From Vermamoeba vermiformis (Eukaryota; Tubulinea; Echinamoebida), in contig JBEWZL010000216.1 in the NCBI GenBank assembly GCA_045837725.1, positions 186,001 through 250,000 of the forward strand: a stretch of DNA of 64,000 bases. The letters are read 5' to 3'. The position numbers and the translations under genes were made by a program. The notes under the pieces were generated by a model, which had not been told where the DNA came from, did not search any database, and saw nothing but the letters and a program-made list of their open reading frames with translations. How positions within the stretch are numbered: position 1 is the stretch's first letter; every line of letters begins with the position of its first letter. Positions 47,146-57,494 of the stretch are shown here, in pieces.

Positions 47146-48817
47146 TTAATGAACGCTAGCTCCATCCACGTCAATAAGCATTTCAATCAGAAAACCGATC
47201 GCGAAAGCAGCACCAGCAGTGACACCACCGTTCGCCAACATAAATAGACCTGACTTCCAGAATGCTTGATTGGTGAACTTACTCTAATTATAACAATTGT
47301 TAGAATTAGCCTGTTGAGTTCCAGATCTCGCTTACCGTGATCGCGCCAAGTCCGAACAGAATTCCCACGGTAAAAATACAAGCGAATAAGAATGGCAAAT
47401 CAAAGCCAGCCTCAGCTATAACATAGAATTAGCTACAGTTTTGGTGCCTTAACGTGTGTTACGACTTACTGTCCAAGCCTTTGATGACACCCGCAACAAT
47501 GTACACGATCAACGGAATGATACCAAAAACAAAGAACGCGGCAACTGTGATAAGACCTGTTTAATATTACCATGTTAATAATTTGGAAGGCGTACAGCGT
47601 GCAGGCCATGTGGGTATAGCCAAAGCTACTAGCAAGATCTGGATCCAGATCTAGTGCTTGAAACATCCGTACTTGTCTCGCTTACCGTTCTTAATAGGGC
47701 TAGGATTAGGTGTATCAGGCACGAGACCGAGTTCAGCAGTCATCATAATGTCCACAAACAAGTTCTTGCATCGTGCCAAGATGTCAACTGCCTCACGTGC
47801 GTCTTGTATTGGCAGTCCTCTCTATAAGGCTACATTAGCATTATTCTATTATGACTAGCAGCTACTCTAATACCTTGGTAAAAGCCTCGACTAGTTCACG
47901 CTTCTCGCCGTCCAAATAGTTGTCGAACTCCCTGTCATCAACGAGTTAATTCGACGATGCCAGTAAAGCAAAAGTTGCTGCCTTCAAGCCTTTAAACGTT
48001 AATTTTGTCAAAAACGTACCATTCTTCGCGCTTTCGTTCATTTTTTACAAATTGATTCTCTGCTCTGCTTGACATGAAGTCACCGACACCCATCGCAAGT
48101 CCGTCAGCTGTCAAGTTAACAAAGCCCATGACCAACACTACTGAGTATGGAAATGATGCACCCGCTGCACCTGCCACTGACTAATATAATAATCGGGTCA
48201 GTTGGTTTCGCTGGATCCGCTTCCCAAAATAAAACTCCATTTTTCATGAACGGCAAGTAATTTTCCGAACCATCGAGTTATGCTTTTAGTTAGAGTAGTA
48301 TGTTAATATGTAACGTTTAAAATGATCGCAGCAGCACAAGTTTGGCACAGATCTAGATTTAACTGTCAAAGCAGCTGAAGTTCTATGAGAATCTAGAACG
48401 TTCGATTGCGAGAATAGTAAATTTGATATGATTCTAGTGCGTGTTAAATAAACATGATTTGCCACAGTGTAAATAAAAGGCACCAGTGCATAACCGCTCG
48501 TTAAAATAAATTCAAGCAATTACTTACAGCAAATGTCGTAATAATGCCATCGAGACCGCCGTAAACTACACTTTTAATGTATTCGCCGGCCCTATAATTT
48601 TAAGGTAAATATTTAATTTTGAATTTTCAGGATCCCTGTGCCACGACGATTAACATTGTAGTACTTACTTAGGATGCACCTCTTCGTGTCCCTGAGGTAC
48701 CAGTCCTCCAGTTTCTTCCAATTGAACGTATTCTTCATCGTGCAATCTTCTGGATTCCTCGCCATCTCCTTTCAAAAACGCTTCCTTCTTCGGATCTGAA
48801 TCGCTGAACCAACTCAT
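47146..48817 (-). CDS. VIT1/CCC1-family vacuolar iron transporter
   Basis: Start at 48,817 (MSWFSDSDPKKEAFLKGDG) and about eight exons. The order of segments fits the family: KSVVYGGLDGIITTFA begins the first membrane helix, GFVNLTADGLAMGVGDFMSS carries the conserved polar helix-2 region, and a cytosolic loop with many Glu/Lys (NERKREEW, EFDNYLDGEKRELVEAF) forms the metal-binding hairpin domain. Three further helices follow (AAFFVFGIIPLIVYIVAGV, FACIFTVGILFGLGAI and ANGGVTAGAAFAIGFLIEM). These carriers move Fe(II) or Mn(II) into vacuoles. One intron (about 48,185-48,530) is much longer than the rest and holds nothing I recognise. The neighbouring VPS41 also serves the vacuole, but a functional link is only suggestive. 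Confidence 0.9.
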
Positions 48818-49302
48818 TGTAATAATTTAATATTTGTGTGTACGATCACCAATTCTTGATCTTGGACTGATTCGGTTCTGTTTGACAGTTTTCATCTGCC
48901 AGCCTGGCTGTCAAAATTTTTACCGGCGAGTCCCCAGACGTACTTCAAATATTCATCCCAACCATCGTACGAACTACTAGTTACTCAAAGATTAATACAA
49001 CACATCTCATAATACAGTCACCGAGATTACCATTCACAGCAAACTCGGATTCGCTCGCGAGTGATCCGTGCTCATGCTCCTCAGCCTCTACCTGTTGCAC
49101 CACTGCTACGCGCAACCAGAAATAGAGCTGGAACCACGTGATGAAAGACTTCCAAAGCACGTGGCTATTATGCGTTAGGTCCCCTTTCTGCGATATTTCT
49201 CAAAACTGGCAGCATAAAAAAAAATTCGGTCGTAAGTTTTATTCATTCAAAACAAAACCGCTTACCACACGCACCATCTACTCTCTACAACCTCTATCAA
49301 CT
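48818..49302. promoter_or_regulatory. divergent spacer between VIT-like gene and RNA ligase
   Basis: This 485-bp spacer separates divergent starts, so it should contain both promoters. It is moderately GC-rich compared with other spacers here. I see no defined binding motif. Confidence 0.35.
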
Positions 49303-51159
49303 ATGTCTGAACCAAGTGACTTCATTCGTTGGGGATCTATCGAAGGATTGCACCACATTCGCTCTCATCTGGAAAAGGAACGCGATAAGACTACGGGTAT
49401 GGGGGGGCTATACATAAACTTTAGAGGAGTCTAAAACAGGCTTCGAAATTATTTTCTTTATCAAACTCTATAGTCTCTCCATACATATAACCGTATCTTA
49501 AAGCTAAACTTTTCCGATGAGAAAAAATTTGCATTTGTAGAAATCATTTATGAGTTTTGAGCTTTTGAAATTGAGTTGTTAGGGCCTGCGTAATAATAAT
49601 AAGAAAAGGCATCGCTATTTTCGCCGGTGGTGAATTATGAAATTAATTTTGTTTTTTTTGGGGGATGCAGGCGAACTTTTTGCTCCTTACTCTATCATTA
49701 ATGCCCATAACATGACGCTGCGATACCGATCAAAGGTTAAATTGCACGGCATGAACTGCGGTGTTGTGATTAACCAAGGAGAGATCAAGCTCCAGAGCCG
49801 TAACATGTTTATGGATGGATCTGTCCAAGGTACGTCTTAATTGCATATCTTCCTCCTGCAAGTTTGCAACATATGCACGTGCTTTGTGGTGCTTACTGTT
49901 GTATTGTTCAGGAAACAAGCAAAAGGGCAAATTTTTCGGATTCGACGCGTGGGCCCTTAAACAAAAAGATTTCTTTTTGGCGCTTGAAGAACCCATTAGA
50001 AAGCACCTCAAACTCGCCGATGATGCTCTCATCACGTTGTTTGGCGAATGGTGCGGCCCTGCTGTGCAAAAAGGTAAGCTGACGATTTGCCGCCTTTTTT
50101 ATTTGAATCTGATCGACCGTTGGAAATATTCAATTTCTTTTTTTATCCTCATTTATATTATTTTAAAATACTCGACTATACATCAAATAGGAAAAATTGA
50201 TCAATTCCGTTAGCTAAATCCAGTAGCGGATTAACGTTTTTTGTTTATCCGAATATTATTTTAAATAACCATGTTATAGGTGTCGCCCTTAGCAAGCTAA
50301 AGAAGCCCATTTTCGCTCTCTTTGCAGTGCGCGTTAGTACAAACCTCCTGATCGTCGAACCTGAAGCCATCCACAAACTATTGGAATTGTCTTCCAAGCC
50401 TCGTCCAGCTGATCTCTATGTGCTGCCGTGGCACGAGGACTATCGTATGCCCGAGCAGAGCCATCGCGAGATCACTTTGAAGTACGACGACGAAACTAGC
50501 CTCGAGGCAAAGGCAGTCATCATTCAATCAATTGTGGTCGACATTGATCGCGAAGACCCTTGGGTCCGTCGCCAATTCGACGTTAGCGGCGTCGGCGAAG
50601 GATTGGTATTCTATCCTATGAATTTGATTGGTGACGGTACGTATAATCAACGCTCAAACATGCGTGTAAACGCAAGATCCAAATTACTTTTAAAAAATTT
50701 ATTTCAACTTCTCTCGCATTCCAAATCATTAAATAGCGCATATTTTATATACACTATTGATATATTTATTAATTTTCGGTCTCTTTAGATGGTTACATCG
50801 CATCCGAAGTGTTCGAAGCGTTCAGCTTCAAGGCTAAAGGTGCCTCGCATCAAATGACATCAGGCGCGCAATCAAAAGGCATCCAATTGAAGACTCAAAC
50901 TGTTGCATCTCCTCAAGAGTTCGTCGAGTTGTTCTTGACTGTTAGCCGCTTCTCTCAAGGTGTCACCGAGATCACCCTCGGAGACATGTCCGCGCTCGAG
51001 AAATCCAAGTTTATTGATTGGGTAGTCAATGACGTCAAGAAGGAGAGCAAGATTGAGTTAGAGGACAGCAAGTTGAATTGGACCGACGTCGAGCCGCTCA
51101 TTAGAAACAAGGCAGATGCGTGGTTCGACGAGAACATCAAGTTGTCTCCTCAATCGTAA
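49303..51159 (+). CDS. ATP-dependent RNA ligase, T4 Rnl2-like nucleotidyltransferase
   Basis: Five exons: 49,303-49,396, 49,671-49,829, about 49,912-50,073, about 50,280-50,639 and about 50,789-51,159. The nucleotidyltransferase motifs appear in order. Motif I is KLHGMNCGVV, with the adenylated Lys and the His-Gly seen in Rnl2-type ligases. A motif III-like FFGFD follows. GEWCGPAVQKGVALS matches the GEW-x-G-x-GVQKG segment of this family. Motif IV is EGLVFYP and motif V is SFKAKGASHQ. The C-terminal part is helical and is probably the ligase's own accessory domain. The enzyme would seal 3'-OH/5'-phosphate RNA nicks. Intron 1 is long (274 nt). The PARP gene begins 270 bases further on the same strand. 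Confidence 0.85.
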
Positions 51160-51430
51160 GACTCGTTTATCTATGTTTAATATATTCTCACCAGTTGCTT
51201 AATTAACGCATATTGTAATCGTTCTTATCAATTTATCAAAAAATAAATTCCTTTAAACCGGATTTGCCTTTCTTTCGTGCCAACTGGTGAGAAAAAAACG
51301 ATGTAAATAGGAGTACTCCATACTTATATTACTTGGCAGGGGTTTTAAGAAGACGTTTTCACTGGCTAATAGCTCCTATGTTTCTCCGTTAAAGTCGTCT
51401 TATTCGTCATTACGACTTAGCACATCCGTT

Positions 51431-53843
51431 ATGGTCACCGCTTCTCAAATTCAATCCACTTTATTCGAGAATATGAAAGTGTTCATCTCCGAACGCTTGC
51501 CTTACAAGCAGAAATCTCACTTAACGAAGCTCATCAAGGAACATAGCGGCAACATCATCTTTATGTTCTCACCAGCGAACTGCACTCACGTAGTTGAAGT
51601 CGAAGGCTCGCTGAGTGCATCGAGATTGGAAAAATTAGAGTCTTTTTCGAAGAAAAGCAAGACGCAGGCTCCTGTTGCGTTACCATTCGTTATCAAAGGT
51701 AAGCCAAAAGACCAAACCCTAACCCTAATTTTCGCCACATCCGGGGCTGCTGTAGCTCAGTTGGTAGAGCGGAAAACTTCTATTATCTGGTCGCGGGTTC
51801 AAGTCCCGCCAGCAGCGATTCTTTTAGTTCGCTTTAAATAACCCCAAAACAAAAGTTTTCTCACCCCAATTTCTGTTGCAGATGCGTATTTCCATGATTG
51901 CGTAGCGCAAAATCAACGACTGGCCGAAGAGAAATACCAGCTTTGGGCATTGGCCAAAGGAGTTTTGGCCACTTCAGCTGTCCAAGACATCAAAAAGTGC
52001 GTAGATTTTTGGATTATGTCTGTTTATGTATCAAACTTACAGATCCGGTTTACAGAGACGAAGAAATATTGCCTGCTATTGACCCTGAAGAGGATGGTAA
52101 TATTGTGATCGATCTCGCAGAAGGTGAATCGATTCCAAAGCTCTTTGTATGGAGTTACGGTCAAAAGCGTGAACCGAGTTTTCCGTCAAATTTCACGGTG
52201 ATCAAATACACAATGTTGCACGCCATGGACTTTGAGAATAATAACAATAAGTTCTATTACATGGAGATACAACAAGCACCGAGTGATTTTGAAGGCACGT
52301 TCAAGTACCGCGTGTTCACACATCACGGCAGAACTGACGAGCTGGAGGTCAAGTCCAAAAATATCGGTCAGAAGCAGTGTCGCTATTGTTTCAATGAGCG
52401 CGAGGCACAATTGATCTACTTGAGCATTCTCAAAGAGAAAACAAGCGAAGAAAAAGGCTACAAAACGATTCACTTGTTGTCAATCTCGAATAAGATCGGC
52501 CTTAGTAAGTTTTATTATGGAGTTAATAAGCAACTCAATAACTTTTTTTTCCTCGTAGAATCGATGGAGGTGTCAAGTGTCAAAGTGTCATCAATTGACA
52601 CCGCGCAAGAACAAAGCTCTAAGGCCGACTCGCAGTTGCCAAATCAAATTCAAACACTCGTTAAAGTCCTTTATGACGAGGCCAGTGACGCTTTGAAATC
52701 AGAGTTGCTCGCTCAAGTGACGAACAAAGGTCTCGAAACTCCGCTCGGTATCCTGGCCTTGAAACAGATCGAAAAAGGTACGCTCTAAACGACTCCTAAT
52801 GTATAATAATCTAAATTTCCTAATTAGGCGAGGAGACGTTGATGAAGTTGTACAAATTGTTCAAAGAAGGCAACTCCGACGAAAAGACCTTGTTCAAACT
52901 ATCGAGTCAATTCTATTCGTTGATTCCTCACCGCCTCGGAACAAAAAAGACAGACGTACAAAAGGCTTTGATTAATTCTATGGAATTATTCGCGGAAAAA
53001 CAAAACTTGTTGCAGCTCATGAAAGACATCATTAAAGTCCAACAGAAGCGTGGCAAACAGCTCGATACTAATAGAGGTATGTTATAATCGGCGTTCTTAA
53101 CAAACTCTAACTCTTTTTAGCGGAAATTGATCGCAAGTATGACGCGCTCGACTGCGACATTCAGCCCTTGGACCAGTCCTCATTCGAGTTTGCCGAGCTC
53201 AAGAACAAGCTGATTCAATCGAAGCCTCAGCATAAGGACGATGAAGCTCCTAATAAGTTTGAAGTTGTTAATATCTTCTCTGTGAATCGTTCGGAAGAAG
53301 AACAACAGTTCGCAAGAGAGGTAAGTGTCAAAGTGACAGTTTGACACGTGTCATTGACCCTCCTTTATCAGATGTCAAACCAAAAGTTGCTCGTTCACGG
53401 TTCTCGCGTCGCGAACTTTGTAGGCTTATTGTCCCGCGGTATATTGTTGCCTAAGATCGTGGTCAGCAGAGGTGAGATCCTATCCAGATCCGGTTACAAA
53501 ATTTCACCAATAACCATTTATTATAGGCATGTCCTCGCGCACAGATTTTGGCTACTTAGGCTCGGGCGTCTATTTTTCTGATAATCTCTATGCCAGTATC
53601 AAGTACGCGGCACCCTCCAAAAATGGCAATAGATTCGCTTTGATGACCCTCGTGTCTCTGGGCCGTGCAAAAGAATTCACTAAGATCACTCCTAATTTGG
53701 AAAGAGCTCCTGAAGGCTTTGACAGTTGCATTGGTCTCGCACATAGTTCGCAAAAATCATCGGATTTCATGAACAACGAGTACGTGGTCTACAACGCGTC
53801 GCAGTATAAGAACCAGTATCTTGTAGAGTTTAGATTGATTTAA
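51431..53843 (+). CDS. BRCT / WGR / PARP catalytic-domain protein (poly-ADP-ribose polymerase)
   Basis: About eight exons from the ATG at 51,431. The first exon encodes a BRCT-like fold (MKVFISERLPYKQKSHLTKL, then NCTHVVEVEG). Exon 3 begins KDEEILPAIDPEEDG and holds a WGR domain (HHGRTDELEVK, then QCRYCFNEREAQLIYLSIL). The regulatory helical domain follows (GLETPLGILALKQIEKG). The catalytic part carries the H-Y-E triad: LLVHGSRV (His), GSGVYFSDN (Tyr) and MNNEYVVYN (Glu), as in active poly-ADP-ribosylating enzymes. There are no zinc fingers, so the layout resembles PARP2/3-like enzymes with an added BRCT. It should act in nuclear DNA-damage signalling. A tRNA-like gene lies in its first intron (51,699-51,881). 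Confidence 0.92.
51703..51740 (+). repeat. short telomere-like CCCTAA repeat in the same intron
   Basis: Just upstream of the tRNA-like gene the intron reads AACCCTAACCCTAA. Two and a half units of the CCCTAA repeat are present, equal to the TTAGGG telomeric unit on the other strand. This could be chance in a 38-base stretch. I report it because it stands next to an inserted-looking tRNA. Confidence 0.4.
51745..51816 (+). tRNA. tRNA-Arg (UCU)-like gene inside a PARP intron
   Basis: The acceptor stem is perfect (GCTGCTG with CAGCAGC). The D arm is GCTC-AGTTGGTA-GAGC, and the T arm is GCGGG-TTCAAGT-CCCGC with five pairs. A box (TAGCTCAGTTGG) and B box (GGTTCAAGTCC) match Pol III consensus, and a TTTT run follows at about 51,821. 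The loop reads T-TCT-A, which would give anticodon UCU (Arg). The anticodon stem is poor, with only two or three of five pairs forming, so it may be a tRNA pseudogene, an edited tRNA or a tRNA-derived copy. It lies in the same orientation as the host gene. Confidence 0.65.
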
Positions 53844-54152
53844 TTAATGAACCCATTTATTAAGTAACGCATCAATTCTTCGTTTTCACGTGACAGCGAG
53901 ATCAAAGGAAAAAGATAATTTTGCGATATTTCTCAGTTCGCCACAACAAAAGAAAATATTATATAACACATAACTTAAGAATTATTTTAAATACACGTTC
54001 CGCAGTATTGATTCGAACCTTAAGGTACGTCCAGCCTTGATACAGATCCTTCTCGGTTAAACATTCTCAATAGTAAAATAACACTTTAAGTTTATTACCT
54101 AATAATTTTTAAAGAAATTTTTGGCATTAAATCATATTAACATAGCACAGAA
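53844..54152. other. PARP 3' flank and upstream region of the next gene
   Basis: It is AT-rich with no supported feature; the stretch near 54,080-54,150 is the likely core promoter of the following intronless gene. Confidence 0.35.
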
Positions 54153-55574
54153 ATGTGGACTTTTCAACTTGGTCACGGATGGGGAGGTCTGCCGCCAACC
54201 AACGTTCACTCATTTGAAATTGCCGAAATTATAGGAGAATATGGAGAATATTTTAAGATAGAATTTGATGCGCGCCATTGGACCGATAAATTATCATTGA
54301 GGCTTGAAGATTCATCTGGATGTCGCCACAACCTGCCTCATTTCTTCAAAGCAGGCGAGCTAAAGACCTTCAATATTATAGTCGATGGGTCTGCAGGAAT
54401 CAGCGAATACTTTTTCACTTGTTCCCTGCACATCTGGCCAAAGGAATTTCCAACACCGATCGCAAAATTCAAATCGCTTTCTACGGTCCAAATAATGCCA
54501 CCAGAATTACGGAAATTTAGCGACACAAGAAAATATACACAGAGTACCCCTAGGCTAAGAACTAGACGAAAAGGCGAAGAAGAATGGAAAGACAGCATTT
54601 TTATGATTTCGTTTACCGGATCCGACGAGATTATCGAAGCGCAGTTCTATGCTACACTTGAAAATGGCAGAATAATTAATAGTCCAATTCTAGAAGTCAG
54701 TTCAATGTGCCGCGAGTTTGATTTTGAAAAAGAATGTCAGATCGACCTCGAAGAAATGAATTTACATCGAAGATTCAATCTTATATTCGACAAAGAGAAA
54801 TTTTATAAGACAGATGTGCTATTCTTATTGAAGAAACTAGAACCTACATATTCAGATGATAATAAGGAAGTTATACTAGGCGGGAGCGGGATCGACTGCG
54901 ATATTATTAAAATTGAGAAAAAACAATTAATCCCTGGAGCCCGTTACGAATTAAAATTGGACGTTAAGACCCTTAGTATATCATATATTAGAATATTTGA
55001 AGTGCCCAGTGATCACCCAATTGACAACGCACTTTGGACAGCCCTCTTTGGATCAGCAGATCGCGTCACTTTTACTCGAAAAGAAGCACAAAAACATCGC
55101 GCAATTACGAGTTTTATTGCACCGATAGGCAGTCTGACAGAAGTTAACATCGAAATAAGCCATATAACGCTATACAAACATGGATTTTATTCCTACAAGA
55201 AGACCTTTCAAGCGTACAAAGAAGCATATCCTGCGCGGGAAAAATCAGATTTTAGCGGCGTTTTTTCGCTATTAGGAACTGATACAACGAATGTACGAAT
55301 CAATTTAACAAAATTATTCAAGGAAAAAGTATCAACTAAGCCAACTATCGAATTATCGCCAGTGGATCTGGCTTACCAAGAAACAAATTCAGCGGCGCTT
55401 TTATTCCCAGAATTATTACGCACGATAGTGCCATATGACAGCGAGAATAAAAAACGGAGCTGCAGACTTGTTTGTAAAAGTTGGTGTTTGGCTCTGGATC
55501 CGACAGCGATTTCAGGTACTGTGACAGCTGAAGCGATAGAGTTATTTAATGTTGTACATAGTCGCGATAAATAA
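54153..55574 (+). CDS. intronless F-box-like protein, tandem copy 1
   Basis: A single 1,422-bp exon encodes 473 residues. It starts MWTFQLGHGWGG and shares its layout with the next gene. The N-terminal half appears to be a repeated beta-sandwich (SLRLEDSSGCRHNLPHFF, then YFFTCSLHIWPKEFPTPIAK). Near the C-terminus an F-box-like segment reads ALLFPELLRTIVPY, then RSCRLVCKSWCLAL, with the RxVCKxW end typical of F-boxes but at an unusual C-terminal position. There is no signal peptide or membrane segment. The lack of introns among intron-rich neighbours suggests origin by retroposition followed by tandem duplication. It is probably an SCF-type adaptor; the substrate-side domain is not recognised. 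Confidence 0.75.
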   Translation: MWTFQLGHGWGGLPPTNVHSFEIAEIIGEYGEYFKIEFDARHWTDKLSLRLEDSSGCRHNLPHFFKAGELKTFNIIVDGSAGISEYFFTCSLHIWPKEFPTPIAKFKSLSTVQIMPPELRKFSDTRKYTQSTPRLRTRRKGEEEWKDSIFMISFTGSDEIIEAQFYATLENGRIINSPILEVSSMCREFDFEKECQIDLEEMNLHRRFNLIFDKEKFYKTDVLFLLKKLEPTYSDDNKEVILGGSGIDCDIIKIEKKQLIPGARYELKLDVKTLSISYIRIFEVPSDHPIDNALWTALFGSADRVTFTRKEAQKHRAITSFIAPIGSLTEVNIEISHITLYKHGFYSYKKTFQAYKEAYPAREKSDFSGVFSLLGTDTTNVRINLTKLFKEKVSTKPTIELSPVDLAYQETNSAALLFPELLRTIVPYDSENKKRSCRLVCKSWCLALDPTAISGTVTAEAIELFNVVHSRDK

Positions 55575-55859
55575 ATAGCAAGGCTATAAAGTCTTAAAAC
55601 ATAAAATTTCAAAAACCGTGTAGATCTCAAACTTGTTGTCGTCTATTGACATTTTTGAATCCAACGCAATTAATTAATTAATGACCAACACAAACACAAC
55701 ATATATATTATAATTTGAGGACCTGCACATTAATCAAGGCTATAAAGTAAGTAGAAGGCCTTCCTGAGATTGGAATACTCGAGTCTTTTTCTGAAATTAA
55801 AAAGAGCGCTAAATTCACCAATAATAATAATAGTAAAATTAATTATTTTAATATTAGTC

Positions 55860-57254
55860 ATGTGGTCATATCGTTTGGGCGCCGGATCGGGACGAAAAGA
55901 CAACAGCACCCACTTCTTTGAAATAACCAAACACATATTAAATGTTGGAGAGTATTATATGATAAAATTTGAAGTTACGAGTCGTGGAAAAGATAGATTG
56001 TCTTGCAAATTAAAAGACGGAGATGGATGTCAACACGATCTGCCTTATTTGTTCAAAAAGGGCCAGCTCGATCAATTTTATATAATCGTAGATGGCGCTA
56101 CAACAGATTATTCGTTCAAATATACAATGGATATTTGGCCAAAAACGCTTCCTGCACCGATCGCAAAATACTGCTCGATCTCAACTGTCCACATTACATC
56201 ACAGTATTCCGGGCAATTAACCACGCCACCTTCTTTCAGATATAGGAAAAAAGGAGAAGAAGATTGGATCTCAACGAACATACCACGGATAACGTTTGAC
56301 GGATGTGACGAAATCTACGAAGCCCAGTTGTTTTACCAGCTACGAAGTGACATTATAGTAGAAAGTCCACTATTAAATGTCGAATGCATGTGGCGCCATT
56401 TTGATATTGAAAAAGAAAGCCAGATCGACCTTGACAAATGGATTTGCAACCAAAGAATTGACATTACCGTAAATTCTGATAGCTTGTATCAAACAAGATA
56501 TGTTGCAACTGTTCGTATGATACATCCATTGGACCATGAAGATTATAACAAAGAAACAAAGATTTTTTCGTTTACGGATGTAGAGGCGGTATCAACCCGT
56601 ACTCCAGTCAAAATGGTCCCTGGAGCAAGTTACGAATTCAAATTGAGCATATTAAGGCCACAAGTATCATTTTGTAGAGTTATTGATGTTCCTTGTTATG
56701 CACCAATAGAAGAAAATTTATGGACAACTCTTTTCGGGGACACGGATCACGTTGCTTTTCAACGAAGAGACTCGCAGTGGATAGAGGGCCCGATCAATTG
56801 GGTATCAGGAGACGCAGAGATGAAAGAGACTAATATAAAAACGAAGATATTGGCTCTATACAAACACGGCACTTATTTGTTCCACTCGACCTTTAAGAGT
56901 TACGTCAACAGCCTTGCGAAAGAATTGTCGTATTTTACTGGCAGTTTTAAGTTGTACAGAATAGACGATACAAAAGCTCGTATTGAATTAACCAAGTCAT
57001 TCCAACAAATACTCCCCTTCAAGCCACCATCACCAATTTTATCGGAGGCAGATCCGACGTTCCAAGCACAAGTCCCATCCGCACTTCTATTACCAGAACT
57101 TATCCAACACATAGCTAATTTTGTAGATTATAACCAGAAGTTGACTAATAGACGCGTGTGCAAGTACTGGTATTCCGTTTTTCAACCAACCATTGTCGGT
57201 ACATTGACCTCAAAGTCAATGCAATTGTTAGATCAAACTTGGACGAAAAAATAA
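55860..57254 (+). CDS. intronless F-box-like protein, tandem copy 2
   Basis: A single exon from ATG 55,860 (MWSYRLGAGSGRKD) to TAA 57,252-57,254. An in-frame ATG 30 codons upstream (55,770) would add a hydrophobic leader, but the shorter start aligns with copy 1 (MWTFQLGHGWGG), so I prefer it. Shared segments include DIWPKTLPAPIAKY, DIEKESQIDLDKW, PGASYEFKLSI and, at the C-terminus, ALLLPELIQHIANF followed by NRRVCKYWYSVF, an F-box-like end. Divergence from copy 1 is high across the rest, so the tandem duplication is old. The pair forms a small family cluster between PARP and the LRR gene. Confidence 0.75.
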   Translation: MWSYRLGAGSGRKDNSTHFFEITKHILNVGEYYMIKFEVTSRGKDRLSCKLKDGDGCQHDLPYLFKKGQLDQFYIIVDGATTDYSFKYTMDIWPKTLPAPIAKYCSISTVHITSQYSGQLTTPPSFRYRKKGEEDWISTNIPRITFDGCDEIYEAQLFYQLRSDIIVESPLLNVECMWRHFDIEKESQIDLDKWICNQRIDITVNSDSLYQTRYVATVRMIHPLDHEDYNKETKIFSFTDVEAVSTRTPVKMVPGASYEFKLSILRPQVSFCRVIDVPCYAPIEENLWTTLFGDTDHVAFQRRDSQWIEGPINWVSGDAEMKETNIKTKILALYKHGTYLFHSTFKSYVNSLAKELSYFTGSFKLYRIDDTKARIELTKSFQQILPFKPPSPILSEADPTFQAQVPSALLLPELIQHIANFVDYNQKLTNRRVCKYWYSVFQPTIVGTLTSKSMQLLDQTWTKK

Positions 57255-57494
57255 GCTCGTACTTGGCTGGAGAACTAACATCCGATGCTACATTGTGAAG
57301 TCACAGTCGCAATGCCTTTATTAGGATGACGAATAAAGTCCATTCATATAAAGTCCTTTCTCAGAATAGATTCTTCTAGCGTCAATTTCTGGCTTGTAAT
57401 TTCATCGGTTGGTGTCTAATTCTTTTTTCACTCTTCTTCTTCGAAATTTCCGCTCGGCAAATCACGTGATTTTGTACCAGCTCGAGCTAAGAGC

